A stretch of 64,000 nt of DNA from Paramecium pentaurelia (taxonomy: Eukaryota; Ciliophora; Oligohymenophorea; Peniculida; Parameciidae), in NCBI GenBank assembly GCA_905183005.1, contig CAJJDO010000006.1, positions 791,781-855,780 of the forward strand, written 5' to 3'. Below are positions 50,001 to 61,978 of this stretch, one piece after another. A model generated the notes under the pieces. The model saw nothing but the letters and a program-made list of their open reading frames with translations, was not told where the DNA came from and searched no databases. Within the stretch, counting starts at the first letter, position 1. Each line of letters opens with the position of its first letter. The translations under genes were made by a program, and so were the position numbers.

Positions 50001-52656
50001 AATATCGCTGACTATACCATAAGAGCTTATGCAAGATTTTACTTATATTTTCAATGAGTCTATAGTTTATGATCCAGGATGTTATTTAGTTAAACTAAAA
50101 AAGAAAGGAGTCAATTCATATTTAAATGGTACTTCATACAATTAAATTTATTCACATTCTAAATATAAAGAATTATATTCAACACAAGACATACAAACAC
50201 CATAAATACTATGCACATAATATCCATATTCACATTATAAACAATAATATGAATTTGGAAGTATTTTAATACAAGTGATACATTATGATAAATATTATCT
50301 GCAATCAGGAACAGAACTACTTAATGAAAAGTCTGTATCAACCAGACATGTTGATTTGCCTTATTAATTTATGTAATAACTCTAACATGAATCTCCCAAT
50401 TAATTAAGATTTATTTCACATTTACCTGTTACAAAACTAAAACTATAGCCAATATGACATAATGCACAAGCTACAGCTAAATCCTCTTATTCATATGGGA
50501 ATGGTTAATGTTAAAAGATAGTATTATAATTAATATCAGATTTTAAATATTGGAAACAATATTTACAATTTGGTATTGAACATGGATAACAATCGTTAGA
50601 TTCCATATTTAAAAAATAATTACTGTTATCATAACATTGTTTACAGACATTAGGAGATGTCTACTAACATCTTGGTGATAAAGTTTGTATTTGTTCTTCA
50701 TCCACACAAACAAATTGTTAATTAATATAATTACATTTTTTACAATTTGTTTAACATGATTTGCATTCTCCATCTATTAAAGTTGCTCCTTATGAACAAA
50801 TTATCATTATTTTTTATTGCAAATGATAATAATTACTCTCTTAACAATCTGAAGAATATGGATAAGCCACACACAAACTATTGCAGAATGTGCAGAGAGT
50901 AAGTTATTCATCATTAAATAAATAAACAATATAAGGTTCAATGTTCAAATATAATATAGATAATGGCAGTATTATATCTTAAGTAAAAGTATTATTTTCA
51001 CTTTGATTATATTATTGATAATTTTTAGTACAAACAGGGTTATAAACCCATGAATTTGTATATTATAAACATTCTGGACAAAAATAAATCTTTGTTAATT
51101 TAGGACTAACAAATTTATAAATTAAATAATTACCATGGATAACATTTATCATCATATTTAAAATAACCATAACTACATATAATTAATGGACCCTCTTAGT
51201 CATATCCATTTGAATTAGAGAGGGGTACTAATTTATCTTAAACTAATGATGATGAAATCTTATAACATGAACTGAAATTCACATCTAAATATCCAAGTTT
51301 ACAGATGCATTTGAAATCGTATGATAATTATCTATTTGAGGATGTTGTGCAGCTTAAACATTAATTTGATTAAGATCCTGAACATGTAGAACATGAATAA
51401 TGACATCTTGGAGTATAAGAATTAAGACAAGTATAAAAGTAGGGTAGATTAAACTATCCATTTGTATTACTTCTATTTGTAGCTGTACCTCCTAAATGAA
51501 GAACTAGCATCAAATCAGAAAACTAATTAATATTTGTGATTGTCTTTGTAAATTGGTAATTCTACTTCACAAAATTTAAATTAAAATAAATCTAATTGTT
51601 TCTAAATGAATATGAGAAATAATGCCAATTATAAAGTGAATATTAATTGTCAATTTCATAGTTGACACTCTTTTCTAAAGGATCAATACCATTTGTTAAT
51701 TAAGGTAAATAGGGAAAAGTAAATGTTTAATAAACAATCTAAACTATTTGCTTTGTAGAATTTATTAAATATGTCACTTAAGCTAATTTACCTCCTACAT
51801 AATTTTGATATTTTAAGTTTGGATTCAATTATATATGAAGAACATTTATATAATTATTTTTTATGGCTTTATTTTGGTCTATCTTTACCCAAGTAGTAAC
51901 TCCATAAGATTTAAGAATTAAGTCCTTAATTGTATACTCATAATACAAATCTGATGAAAAATTAGACACACTTTTCATAGCATAACCAGAAGTTGAACTA
52001 CATGCAATTTAACTTGTTGGAGTAAATCTAGTTGTATTTGCTATTAATTTGTATTTAATAACACCTTAAAATTGAAAATATCCTAATTATTTAGACTAAA
52101 TATTATATAAATATTTTACTATTTTTGATTCCCCAAAAAAATATGAAAAATAATCAGTAATAGCAAAATATTCATTTTAATATATCTTTTGAAATATAAT
52201 ATTCTTATTAGAATTTTGATAGTAAGTGATGTTTAAACTTTTTTAAAGAGCATCATTTCTTATTTCTAAACTATACCAAAAACCTTCATAATTTAAATTA
52301 TTAACTGTAATTTACTAAAAGTATTTCTGTTTCTGTGTTAATATTTCAAAATAATGCGTCAATGTCTTCATAGATGTATCAATTTTTAAATATTGTAAAA
52401 ATACATTTTATACTCCCAAATCTGTCAACTTTCCATTCTGAATAGCAAATATTAAATAATAGTTAATGCTGCTTGATTATTAACTTGAATATTAGTAAGA
52501 AGCCGGTATATATTTTTATTCAACTGTAAAATATAAGGAATTATTCCAATCTATCATTTAATACTGATATTAATATCCTTATTAGACTGGATTAACTGTT
52601 CCAGACTGAGCATTAATGATTTAAAACATTAAGCATGATGATAATATTAAAATCAT
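44070..52656 (-). CDS. Giant surface protein: Cys-rich head, beta-helix repeats, multi-pass C-terminus
   Basis: About 2840 aa; several 24-28 nt introns are needed, not all placed. A signal peptide (MILILSSCLMFQIINAQSG) opens a 400-residue N-terminal region. Cysteine-rich repeats follow from 51.4 to 49.7 kb (CHYSCSTCSGS, CKSCQTNCKKC). The stretch from 49.6 to 46.3 kb has parallel beta-helix-like repeats with GGA turns (FVKNQAQIGGAIYDKN, IAVDQGGAIYYQ). A linker contains CLGGW and GSLGALCEECDLF, and the rest is hydrophobic with several membrane spans (FHFGSCCFVFLIFLI) ending FRESSLIGSYLPTSSRPLY. This matches a ciliate family of multi-pass membrane proteins with pectin-lyase-like repeats; role unknown. 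An ORF at 44209-44508 is a shadow. Confidence 0.85.
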
Positions 52657-53113
52657 TTATAATTGTTTTTATAAATAATATATATTAAAATGTCATAATA
52701 TCTAACAAAATTTAGTTATAATGAATTCCAAAAGAACTTATTCAATGTTCTTTATTCGATTTTTTGGAAATTATAAGTCGAAATTCAAAAAAAATATTTA
52801 ATAAAGAACATTATGTAAAAATCTCACTTTTTGTTCAATTTTATCATAAATAAAATTAATTATTTAAGCCTAATTGGTTTCTTAAATAAAATTATTTTAT
52901 TTATACTATATCATTTCTATAATAAGATTTAATGATCAAATACATTTTTATTATTATTTCCATAAATTTTCAAAAATTTATTTATTGCTTATGAGATATT
53001 TATTTGAATGAATTAATTATAAATAAAAAAGAAAAAATGGATATAAATTTTTATATGAAAACATTTATGTAATTTTCTAATATTTAACTTATACATATTA
53101 ATTTAAGAAATTA
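52657..53113. other. AT-rich intergenic region
   Basis: Upstream of the giant minus-strand gene; probably holds its promoter. No coding frame or RNA gene was identified. Confidence 0.5.
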
Positions 53114-53335
53114 ATGGATTCAATAGGTATAATTGAACTCTAATAATTGCAAATAAAATATATATAAATTAATCTTTAAACCTCATACAATAAAAAATGG
53201 AGTATTTTATTAGTAGAATTATTTCATTTTGTATTAGATTCACATGAAAATAAATTTCAACCCTTAACTAAATTGAATCAAAAGATGCAGTTAAAAAGTA
53301 ATGAAAATTTAGAGTAAATAATTTGTAAGTAATGA
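53114..53335 (+). CDS. Possible small protein or first exon, unknown
   Basis: ATG 53114 opens a 73-codon frame that looks coding (WSILLVELFHFVLDSHENKF) and ends at TGA 53335. A GT donor just before the stop and further coding-like sequence downstream (FRNDHFRVKNELQIQVNIQQ in another phase, to about 53480) suggest more exons. I could not join them cleanly. It converges on the minus-strand gene ending at 53587. No family recognised. Confidence 0.42.
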
Positions 53336-53586
53336 ATGCTCAAAAATATTTAACAAAAGAAATTTAGAAATGACCATTTTAGAGTAAAGAATGAATTATA
53401 AATTTAAGTAAACATTCAATAGTATTAAGGTTAAGTAAAAAATTACTTATTGACAATGGACTAAAGTAATTTTTAAAATTTCTAGATAAAGTATTTACTT
53501 ATTTTACTATATTTGAGATTTGTAGTATTTCAAAAAAATGTTTAAAATAGAAAATCTCAGTTATTTAAAATAATATAAAATAATTT

Positions 53587-54122
53587 TCATAAGTCCTATT
53601 TTTTTTGTACTCTTTCATAAATTTCACACTTGGTGAATTCCTTGATTTAAAAGTCGTTTTTTTCTGTGTCCCAATTCTTAAGGCTAAACTCAACCATAAA
53701 CTCATTAACAGTCATTTTAACATGGTACTATGTATGAACTCATAAGATACAATCATATTTATGGTATTGAATTCAACATTGCTTCCTTGATATATTAATC
53801 TCTCGAAGAATTCATCTGTATTGCAAAATTTCTTATAATGACTTTCAAAGAATTCCAATCCAATTTCTTTAATAATGGGACGAGTTATAACATCATAATG
53901 AGGATCATTTAATGTTTTAAACATCTTAGCCATTTCCTCTGTAATCCCATAATCAATTGTTCCATAATTTGTAGTGCCTTAACCTCCTTATAAATTCTCT
54001 ATTGGTTATTCTACTTCTTCAAATTCGATAGGCATTTTAGTCCATTCAATTCCATCTTCAAATACAGTTTCTACTTCACTAACTACAAAATAAACTAGTA
54101 TATTGAAGATAATAAATTTCAT
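53587..54122 (-). CDS. Small secreted or membrane-anchored protein, unknown
   Basis: 170 aa after one 23-nt intron. The start MKFIIFNILVYFVVSEVETV is a signal peptide. The mature protein is acidic (MPIEFEEVEQPIENLQ) then ordered: YGTIDYGITEEMAKMFKTLN, EIGLEFFESHYKKFCNTDEF. After splicing it continues KMTVNEFMVEFSLKNW and ends YERVQKKQDL. Without splicing the frame would stop at 53712; the longer spliced form keeps a coding look across the junction. No family recognised. Its start lies just 35 bp from the PIN1 stop. Confidence 0.75.
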
Positions 54123-54157
54123 TTATTAATATATGATTTTCATAAATATTATTTTCA

Positions 54158-54559
54158 TCAACCTGTTCTAAGAATGATGTGCCATCCAGAATCACTTTTC
54201 ACTGGTTGGCTCAACTCACCAACCTTTAATGCAAATGCCACATCTTCAAACTACTTTTACATTTATCCCCTAGTAAATTCACCTAAATCTCCACCCTTTT
54301 AACAAGAAGAACACTATTATTTCTTTAATTTATTTATATACTTCACTTCTCTCTTAAGCTATTTTAGCAAATAAATTTAAATTGTTTTCAACCTATGCTC
54401 TTATTTCTCTAATTCCCTTCTCTGCATCAGCATCTGATCTAATTTAAATATAAGATTTAAGTACCTAGTAACCTATTTATCTCTAACTCTATCATATGGG
54501 TTTCTTGATTGTGTAGATTTTAATAGGATATGTGATGCTCTGACTGATTTTCCTTGCAT
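54158..54559 (-). CDS. PIN1: PIN1-type parvulin prolyl isomerase without a WW domain
   Basis: 115 aa after two introns (54439-54464 and 54314-54341). The chain is a complete parvulin domain: VRASHILLKSTQSRNPYDRV (catalytic-site His and the basic patch that reads phospho-Ser/Thr-Pro), LFAKIAQERSECSSCQKGGD (active-site Cys region), LGEFTRGQMQKQFEDVAFAL, and the end DSGWHIILRTG. It parallels human PIN1 closely over the isomerase domain. The N-terminal WW domain is absent, as in plant-type PIN1. It changes the shape of phosphorylated Ser/Thr-Pro bonds. Confidence 0.95.
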
Positions 54560-54666
54560 TAATAAAATAATAATTAATAATTCAAATTTCATTCATTTTT
54601 AATTTATATAGATTTCGATGATATAATTAAATTGTTGCATAAATAACTAATAATAGAACAATTTTA

Positions 54667-55804
54667 TCATATATCTTTATTATTAACACCTCCCTTTTAA
54701 TATGGATTTTAATTAGGATATGTCATTTATGTATTGAGTAATCCTATAAGCAAACTAAAAATATTATATAATAAGTATACTTATCTTCAGATTGTTAGCG
54801 TTTATCAATATTTTATGGAGGAGCTTATGGTGGTTGAGCTTTATTATTCTCTTCTGGCTATAAGGATTAGATTAGATCTATTTATTATTTTATAAAAAAT
54901 ACCTTTAATTGGAACTTTTTTATTTGGTGCTCTAGCCCATTGAATTTTGCATATGACATCCTTTATTATCAAATTATTATATAATGCATTTACAGCTGTT
55001 TCTGCATCTTTTCTTTTTGCAAAATTGATGAAACAACTTTAACCATGTTCCATTATTTTAATTGAATTAAGTTTTCCAAATTTTGAAAATAAATGTCTAT
55101 TTAAATAATTAATTATACTTTAAATCTGATTCCTTGATATCAGTTGACATATGGGAAATATAGAGACTACTTATCTTTGGATCATCAGGTGGTAACAAAC
55201 CTTTGGCTTCAAACTTTTCCTTATATAATAGATCAATATCTTAAGGATTTTCTAATGGCTCTGCATAAATTTAATTAGCTGGTTCTGATTTTCCATCATT
55301 TAATTAATTATTTACATCTGCTAATCTTGGTTCTTTTAAAATTTGATCTAACATAGGTAAAGGTTTATCATATGGTAAAATCAATCTTTCAATCTGACGA
55401 TTAGCTTATTCAGCCCAATAATCTCTATTTGCTGTATGTTCAGGTATTTCAATTTTTGAATCTCCTAAAAATTTATCTCTTGTGCATAATCCCATATTAA
55501 ATTCTAAATCTTTAAAACAAGCTTAGCAAATATTTTTAATTTTGCCACAAGTCTAACAAACTTCAGTTTATTTTTATCTTGAATTATTCCCTGGCTTCCA
55601 TTTGAAAGTTGTGAATGGTCTAGCACAGATTCTACATTCCTTTCCAAATCTATCTTTAAGCTTTTAAATTATTAAACAATATATTTGTACCATTCTTATG
55701 TAAGGATTTTCTCCAAGGCAATTATTGCAAACAATTGGAAAATCAGTCTCTTCCCAAGCTAATTTACTTATATCCTATTTTAATGCATGTCCTCTTTCTG
55801 CCAT
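54667..55804 (-). CDS. RBM22: RBM22/ECM2-like pre-mRNA splicing factor
   Basis: 344 aa after four introns (30, 22, 25 and 26 nt), an exact multiple of three. The N-terminus is the RBM22 zinc 'torus': FPIVCNNCLGENPYIRM, FGKECRICARPFTTFKW, TEVCQTCGKIKNICQACFKD. The C-terminal part is one RRM: ISSLYISHMSTDI, LFSKFGKLNSIKIM and SCFINFAKRKDAETAVNALY. The CCCH finger that human RBM22 and yeast Cwc2 carry between them is not seen; that stretch reads RQIERLILPYDKPLPMLDQ and similar. The layout is therefore closer to yeast Ecm2/Slt11. Family members bind U6 snRNA in the catalytic spliceosome. Confidence 0.92.
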
Positions 55805-55843
55805 TTAAATATTAAATTATGTAATTATTTTAATGCATATAAA

Positions 55844-57418
55844 TCATTTCTTCTTTAAACTAGATTTTTATTTTTTGTGATTACTCTATAATATTGTCGA
55901 ACTTGGTCTTAATGATTGATTTTATTATTTCTCCAAATATTATATAACGTATTTCATAAATTATTGATTTTAACGTTGTTATTATTCCTATGCTTCTTCT
56001 AATTTATGAACTAATTTTTCTATTATTTAGAAGTCTGAATTTGTTTTTGCAGAATCCCTTTGTTTTTCAACTCTAGATTTGATTTCACTTATTTCTAGTT
56101 ATAGTTTTTCACTTCTCTTTCTCTCTTCTTAAACCTCAAATGTTAAAGAACTTACTTTTGGATTACTTGGATTCTATACATTCATTAATTATTATATTTC
56201 TCTTGTTAGATATGAATTTTCATCTCTTAAAGTCTAAATTAGAACTTTATTATTTTCATTTTCTTTATTTATTTAATCAACTTCTCTAAAGTAAATACAA
56301 TGTTTACTTTTATTTGAAATCTAATTGTAATGTTAATCCAGTAACACATTCCTTTAACTCATCAATAACTTATTTTAATTGTACAATTGTATTTTTTAGT
56401 TAATCTATTTCTACCTTATAAGATTGATCAATCTCTTATATTTCTTTCAATAATGGAATTTAGCAATCTGATGTTCTTGAACATTAAGTCAATTATTTTT
56501 ATGGAGGTATATTTTCTAATTGACTAAAAATATTGGAGTCTCCTTTCTCTTTTTTTGAATACATCGATATTTGTCTATTATTAAAGTCTAAATTTGAATT
56601 GTTTAATTGCAATGGTTGAATTTATTTTGTAGATTGAGTCTTGAGAAAGTTTTTGACTCTCATTTCTATTTTATCGATTAATTAATGTGTCTATTCCACT
56701 CCAGCGTCTCTTAACATAAATTTTAACAGATTATAATTTTAATATCATTATAATTAGTGTTTCTCTTCCAATAATCTTAACTCTTTCTCCAAACGATTTA
56801 TTTCAATCTCTTATTCTGTAATAATATTTGTGGCTTCCTCTTCAATTCTATATCGTTCTTTCTTTTCCTCCTGAAGTTCTTTCAATAACTTTGTCAATAT
56901 TTCTCTATCTATATAAATTAACAATATTACTATTACATCAAAGCATCACAAGCTGAATGATCTTCCTTTCCTAAAATAACAAACTCTCATTACTTTCTAT
57001 ATTTGCTTTAATCTAATTTAATTTTTCTAAGATTTCACAACACCATTCTTCAATATTAGTTACTTGGCTTTAATCAATGTTTTCATTGAATTCCATTAAT
57101 TCCTTTAATAATTTCTATAGAGTTTCCATTATTTTATCATCCTTCTCTTCAGGTTATTATTTTGCCACTTTAATATTATTGCTGAATAATTTAGTGGCAC
57201 TACTATATAATATGTAATCAAAACCTATAACTCTTTTGTAGTTTAGGAGGAATTTTTGTCTCTTTACTCTCTTTCAATACAGGTGATTAAGATTCATCAA
57301 CTTTCACAGTTTTCTATTTATTCAATTTATTCAACTCTGATGGATTAGAAAATAACCCAGGTTTAATATTTGGACTTAATCCTGGTGATTTATAGATTGG
57401 ACTCTTTCTTCTATTCAT
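55844..57418 (-). CDS. Coiled-coil protein with one in-frame TGA, or two tandem genes
   Basis: From ATG 57418 (MNRRKSPIYKSPGLSPNIKP) introns of 22, 23 and 41 nt, plus 22 nt nearer the 3' end, keep one frame to TGA 55844. About 488 codons, mostly coiled coil (LTKLLKELQEEKKERYRIEE; VEIDQLKNTIVQLKQVIDEL). The frame is broken once, by TGA at 56745-56747, between RLLEEKHQLQ and YQNYNLLKFM. The downstream half could start at its own ATG (56717-56715, MLRDAGVEQTHQLIDKI), 27 nt later. Readthrough, sequence error or two neighbouring genes are all possible. The long 41-nt intron is the least certain. Confidence 0.65.
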
Positions 57419-58213
57419 TTAATATATATATAAATTATATATTTTAATTCGTTTAAAAAGTATTGCAGCTTTTCAGATTTTTAATATATTTTACTTTTAT
57501 GAAACTGTCTCAAGCTGATTGATACTTTTGAAGTTTCATCTTTTATTTAATATATATATATATTATGATTAATAGTTTATTATAAATTGAAATCTATATT
57601 ATAAAATATGTATTTGATAATTATAAAATTTATATAAAATATTGTATAATTGTATTCAAATACGATGTCAATCTTACATTTATAATCTTATAAATAATAA
57701 TTAAAGAATTGTCTTTATAAATTTTGATTAATAATTGATTCTAAAATCTTTTTGTAAAATCTAAGAAGATTCTTTATTTATCAAATGAAAATAATTCCCT
57801 TAATTTAATTATGTAGAATTTCATCATGTTTATCAAGAGATAACAGTTACCCTAATTAAATTATGCATAAATTCATTGACTATCTATGTTATTAGCTTCA
57901 AATAATGAATATAATATAGTATTTATAAATAATTTAAGGTATTAAATAAAAGTACTAAAATTGTAGGTAAAAATATTCTATATAAAATTGTTAATTATGA
58001 TTATATATGCATTTTTATTTATATATATATATATGTGAAATAAAATCTAATTATAATTATTATAAATTTAAATAATTTTATAGATCAATTCAATTTTCAA
58101 AGATTGAATTGAACAAATTAATATTCCTCTTATCATATAAGTCAAGCATATTAAATTTCTATTTAGTTTACTTCTAATATACATTTGTAATCATATTGTA
58201 ATAATATAACAAA
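57419..58213. other. AT-rich intergenic region
   Basis: About 800 bp between minus-strand genes with AT runs (for example around 57552 and 58021-58034). No coding frame or RNA gene was recognised. Confidence 0.5.
58021..58034. repeat. AT dinucleotide microsatellite
   Basis: Seven consecutive AT units in the intergenic region upstream of the coiled-coil gene. Confidence 0.75.
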
Positions 58214-59806
58214 TCAAAACTTAAGTTATTCGTCACATCTATTTTTGCAAACTGGACATTTACTACTTTTGGCTAGCCAGAAATCAATACATTCATTATG
58301 AAAATAATGTACTATAAAAGTATTTAAATAATTAATTACAGCATGGTAGAGTTTTAACAACTTCTTCATCAGTATATTCCATTAAACATATCATACATTT
58401 ACAAAAGTCTTCATTAATATTTTGTCCTTTACTTTATATCCAATTTAAATCTATTTTCCTTTCAGGGAATTATTAAATAAAATTTTGATTACTTCCATCA
58501 TTCATAATAGGTAACCATCTTTATTAATTAAACTAATTAATTAATATATATACTAAAATTATGTCATCAAAGTATCTAGGCAAAGTTGCTAAATGAGGCT
58601 AATCTTCTTATATCATAAATGATGCATCACTTATTAATTATGCATTAGCTTCAGATCCAAAAGATTAATCAAGAAAAGATTCATCACATTTAGGTTATTC
58701 TGGTTATTTTAATAGAGATTATCTATTTGCTCCATGTTTCTTTTTTTAAAAGATATTTTTGAATAATACTGGTAGAGTCATTTCAGATAATTTCATATTT
58801 TATTCATGTAATCCAGCTCCAAAATTAGATTCATCAAAATCCATAAGATCATTATCTATTTCTTCATTTTCTCTATGTAAATTAGTAAGAAATGTATTAG
58901 GAAAGTTAGGAAATTCATTTATAGATTAACCTCTACTATTTAAATCTCTTTATGAAATGATAATTTAATTTTCTTTATCATCATATTAAGCATAATTCTC
59001 CATTATTCCATATAATTGTTTTCTCTTTTATACAAATTGATTTCTAGATGCAGTATTAACCTATAAAATCTTAAGTGTGTTAATCTACACACACAATCCT
59101 GTTTATTCATCATCTTCATTCATAGACTTAAATAATATTTATTCATTATCAATAATAGATATCTACGTATTACATGAAATTAATCCAATTTTAGGTCTAC
59201 TCTTTTTTATAATGAGTTCTAAATTTTATATCTTTATTTTAGATCCTTCTTTTATAAATCGAGGTACTAAAAAATAAGGTTAAATATGTTTTTTAAATAT
59301 CTCTTGTTTGCTGATATCTGTTTAATTTTAAACTATTAATTATATCTCCTCGATTAATTTTTCTTCATAATTACTGATCTTCCATTACTATTTAATATCT
59401 CAAATATAATTACTGTTTCTTAAGTAAAAATTCCTTCACTTGGACTACATTTAATTGCTTACATCAATACTCCATTGATTATTACTTATTAATCTTTACT
59501 AATATGTAATTTTAAAGGAAGTTGAGTTATAAGCTCTGTTTTTTCATTAGAGAGATTGATAAAATGAACTTTTTGTAAGCTAATATTCTTTTATAAATCA
59601 CTTGGGTAACATAGAATTTTAGTAGTTTGATTAATATGACCCTCTAAAGGCTGCAAAAAAAACACTTTAAATTCAATTCCATGAATTATTAAACATTATC
59701 CTAATTTCAAATTCTGATTTTTTATACAATTATAAATTTAGCAATCTGATATATTCATCTCCTATAATCTATCATAATAAAAAACAATAAAATTAAAAGG
59801 ATCCAT
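58214..59806 (-). CDS. RING-H2 E3 ubiquitin ligase
   Basis: 505 aa after three introns (26, 21 and 28 nt), an exact multiple of three. The C-terminus is a RING-H2 finger: CKCMICLMEYTDEEVVKTLP, then CLHYFHNECIDFWLAK and KCPVCKNRC, giving C-x2-C...C-x-H-x2-H-x2-C...C-x2-C zinc ligands. The last intron lies inside the finger. The N-terminal 300 residues are beta-rich with repeated motifs (GHINQTTKILCYPSDLQK; YFLVPRFIKEGSKIKIQN) that faintly recall a Cdc48-N-like double-psi barrel; this is tentative. An acidic linker joins the parts. It should recruit an E2 and ubiquitylate unknown targets. The segment at 59077-59277 on the other strand is a shadow. Confidence 0.88.
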
Positions 59807-59895
59807 TATTGAAATATTTATTTAATACAATAATAATAATTCAAAAATTCATATCCAATGTAAATTAATATGTTAAATATAATTACAGATATAGT

Positions 59896-60433
59896 TCATT
59901 TAAATAAACACTATGTAAATAATTCAACCAACTATTTTGTTTAGAGCTATCCAAATAATTTTTTAATTTAAATATATATTTATTTAGATAATATTGTATA
60001 ATGAATTAAAATTGATAATTGTTGTTTTACCTAAGTATTCTAAAGAATATACCTCTAAATCATCCATTTTTTTAATTAAATTAATTTTTAAAAGTTCTCT
60101 TATACTTTTCTTTTTAGATAACCTAATTGTATTTAACAGAAAGAATGAGAATAATTCAATAATTCTTTATTATTGTTATCATTTTTTTAAAAATCAATAA
60201 TCTTTTTAAGATTGTTAGTAAATATAAGAAATTGCCTAATTTGATAAAACATACCTTTTTTTCAAATCAATTCAGCCTATTTCTATTACATTCTATTCAG
60301 ATAGTAATTTATCAATTTAAATTGTATATGTATGTTTTAAATTAGATATAAACAATATTATGTTCATATTGTAAATTTCTTTTTTATTAATATATGATTC
60401 TTGTATTTTACATATTGAATATTTGGTGTTCAT
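59896..60433 (-). CDS. Unknown small protein, one intron not resolved
   Basis: The first exon from ATG 60433 reads MNTKYSICKIQESYINKKEI and continues IILFISNLKHTYTIQIDKLL. A second open stretch in another frame reads IRQFLIFTNNLKKIIDFQKN, then LNYSHSFCQIQLGYLKRKVQ and ends LVELFTQCLFK at TGA 59896. One intron of length 1 mod 3 must join them near 60240; I could not fix its ends. About 170 aa. No family recognised. The plus-strand frame at 59994-60200 is judged a shadow. Confidence 0.5.
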
Positions 60434-60579
60434 TATTTAGAATTAAGTAAAAATACACCTAATTATTCATTAATTATTGATAATAAGAGTGAAATAATTA
60501 AAAATGATTTACATAATTATGAATTAAGTATAAATTAATTATTTCAATAATAAATTTTATTTTATTTTATTTAATTAAT

Positions 60580-61826
60580 ATGAGTTCATACAGAGATTAG
60601 GCCTTTGGAATCAATTCAAGACCTTCAAATGACCCACTCAGATTTCCATAAACTATAACAGCTGATATTTACAACAACTTTTCATAAAAACCATTAGCCA
60701 ATGAATAATCATCAGGATTACCATTTTAATTTGGTTCTGCTCCTGCTAGAGCTTATGCTTAAGAAGTATTATTTATAATAAGTTTAGCTTTAATTATCTC
60801 CAGATATATAAGTATTAGCAAAGCAGTAACAAATGTAATAACATTCAGCTGCACTTCCAGTCTAATAAAAAGTCATTTAACCATAACCTATATATTAAGA
60901 AATTCAACATTTCGATAAACCAGTTAAGGTTGTATCAAGAAGTGATATTGAGGAACCTTGGAGAAGTATTAATTTTTTAAGCTTATTTAGATAAGTGTTA
61001 ATTTTTGGAAAGACAAATTTATGATTTATAACAAGAAAACATTAGATTAAGATAATAAAATATTGCATCTGAAAAGGTTACATATTTTGAAGACACTGGA
61101 AGAGTTAATTAATTGATGCAAGAGATTGATAGATTAAATAAGACTATTTTAGATTTGAATTCAGAAATTGAATAATGGAGATAAAGATATTAAAGTTTGG
61201 AAGCATAATTAAAAACAAGATAAAATGTAGAAATGGAAATTGAAAGAATGAGAAGATCTGTTTAAGATAATGAAAATATTATGCATGTTGAAATGAATAG
61301 ATTAAGAGAATAATTAGATGAATGGCAAAAAAGATGTCAATCACTTGAATCTTAAAGTTAAGATGCTTAGACTTTCTTAGCTAAATCAAGAACTCATGAA
61401 CAATAAATATGTATAAATATTTATATATTTTTTAGTTAATTTATAGGCTGATTTGAAAAAGGCAGAAATGAGTTTAAAATCTAAATAAGATGATTTTGAA
61501 GCTTTGTAATAAAAATTTAATAGACTTGAAAGAGTTGTAAGAGATAGTGAGTATTAATCATAAGAAATGGCTAAGTAATTAATTATTATATGATTTTCAA
61601 TAGTCTAAGAAAAATTATTGATGATAGAAATAAAGAAATTGATATTTTAAGAAGATAAAGTCATTCGTAATTTGGAAATTAGAATATTAAAGATTTAGAA
61701 GGAAAATTAGCTCTATTTTAGGGGGAATGCGAAAGATTAAATTAACTTTTAAATCACAAAGAATAAGAATTGTAATTATACAGAGATTAACTAAAGAGAC
61801 AATCTCATTATAGTAATAAATAATGA
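60580..61826 (+). CDS. Unknown coiled-coil protein with Gln-rich N-terminus
   Basis: 381 aa after four introns (22, 25, 25 and 29 nt), an exact multiple of three. Residues 1-115 are low-complexity and Pro/Gln-rich (MSSYRDQAFGINSRPSNDPL; ALPVQQKVIQPQPIYQEI). From about residue 130 the chain is a continuous coiled coil: CQFLERQIYDLQQENIRLRQ, LMQEIDRLNKTILDLNSEIE and ERLNQLLNHKEQELQLYRD. It lacks membrane segments and enzyme motifs; a cytoskeletal or basal-body role is only a guess from composition. Confidence 0.82.
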
Positions 61827-61910
61827 TAGCTTAATTTATTATAATAATTAATATTTTGCTTGTAATTAATAAATCAATTTATCTATTTATAAAATATAAA
61901 TAAATATATC

Positions 61911-61926
61911 ATATATATATATATAT
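61911..61926. repeat. AT dinucleotide microsatellite
   Basis: Alternating AT run in the 150-bp gap between the convergent genes ending at 61826 and 61979. Confidence 0.7.
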
Positions 61927-61978
61927 TGGACACTATGATGCAATTTGTAATATTTAAATTATTATTAATTAATTAAAT

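Noticed and set aside
59077..59277. Plus-strand 66-aa ORF
   Set aside because: Antisense to the RING ligase coding exon.
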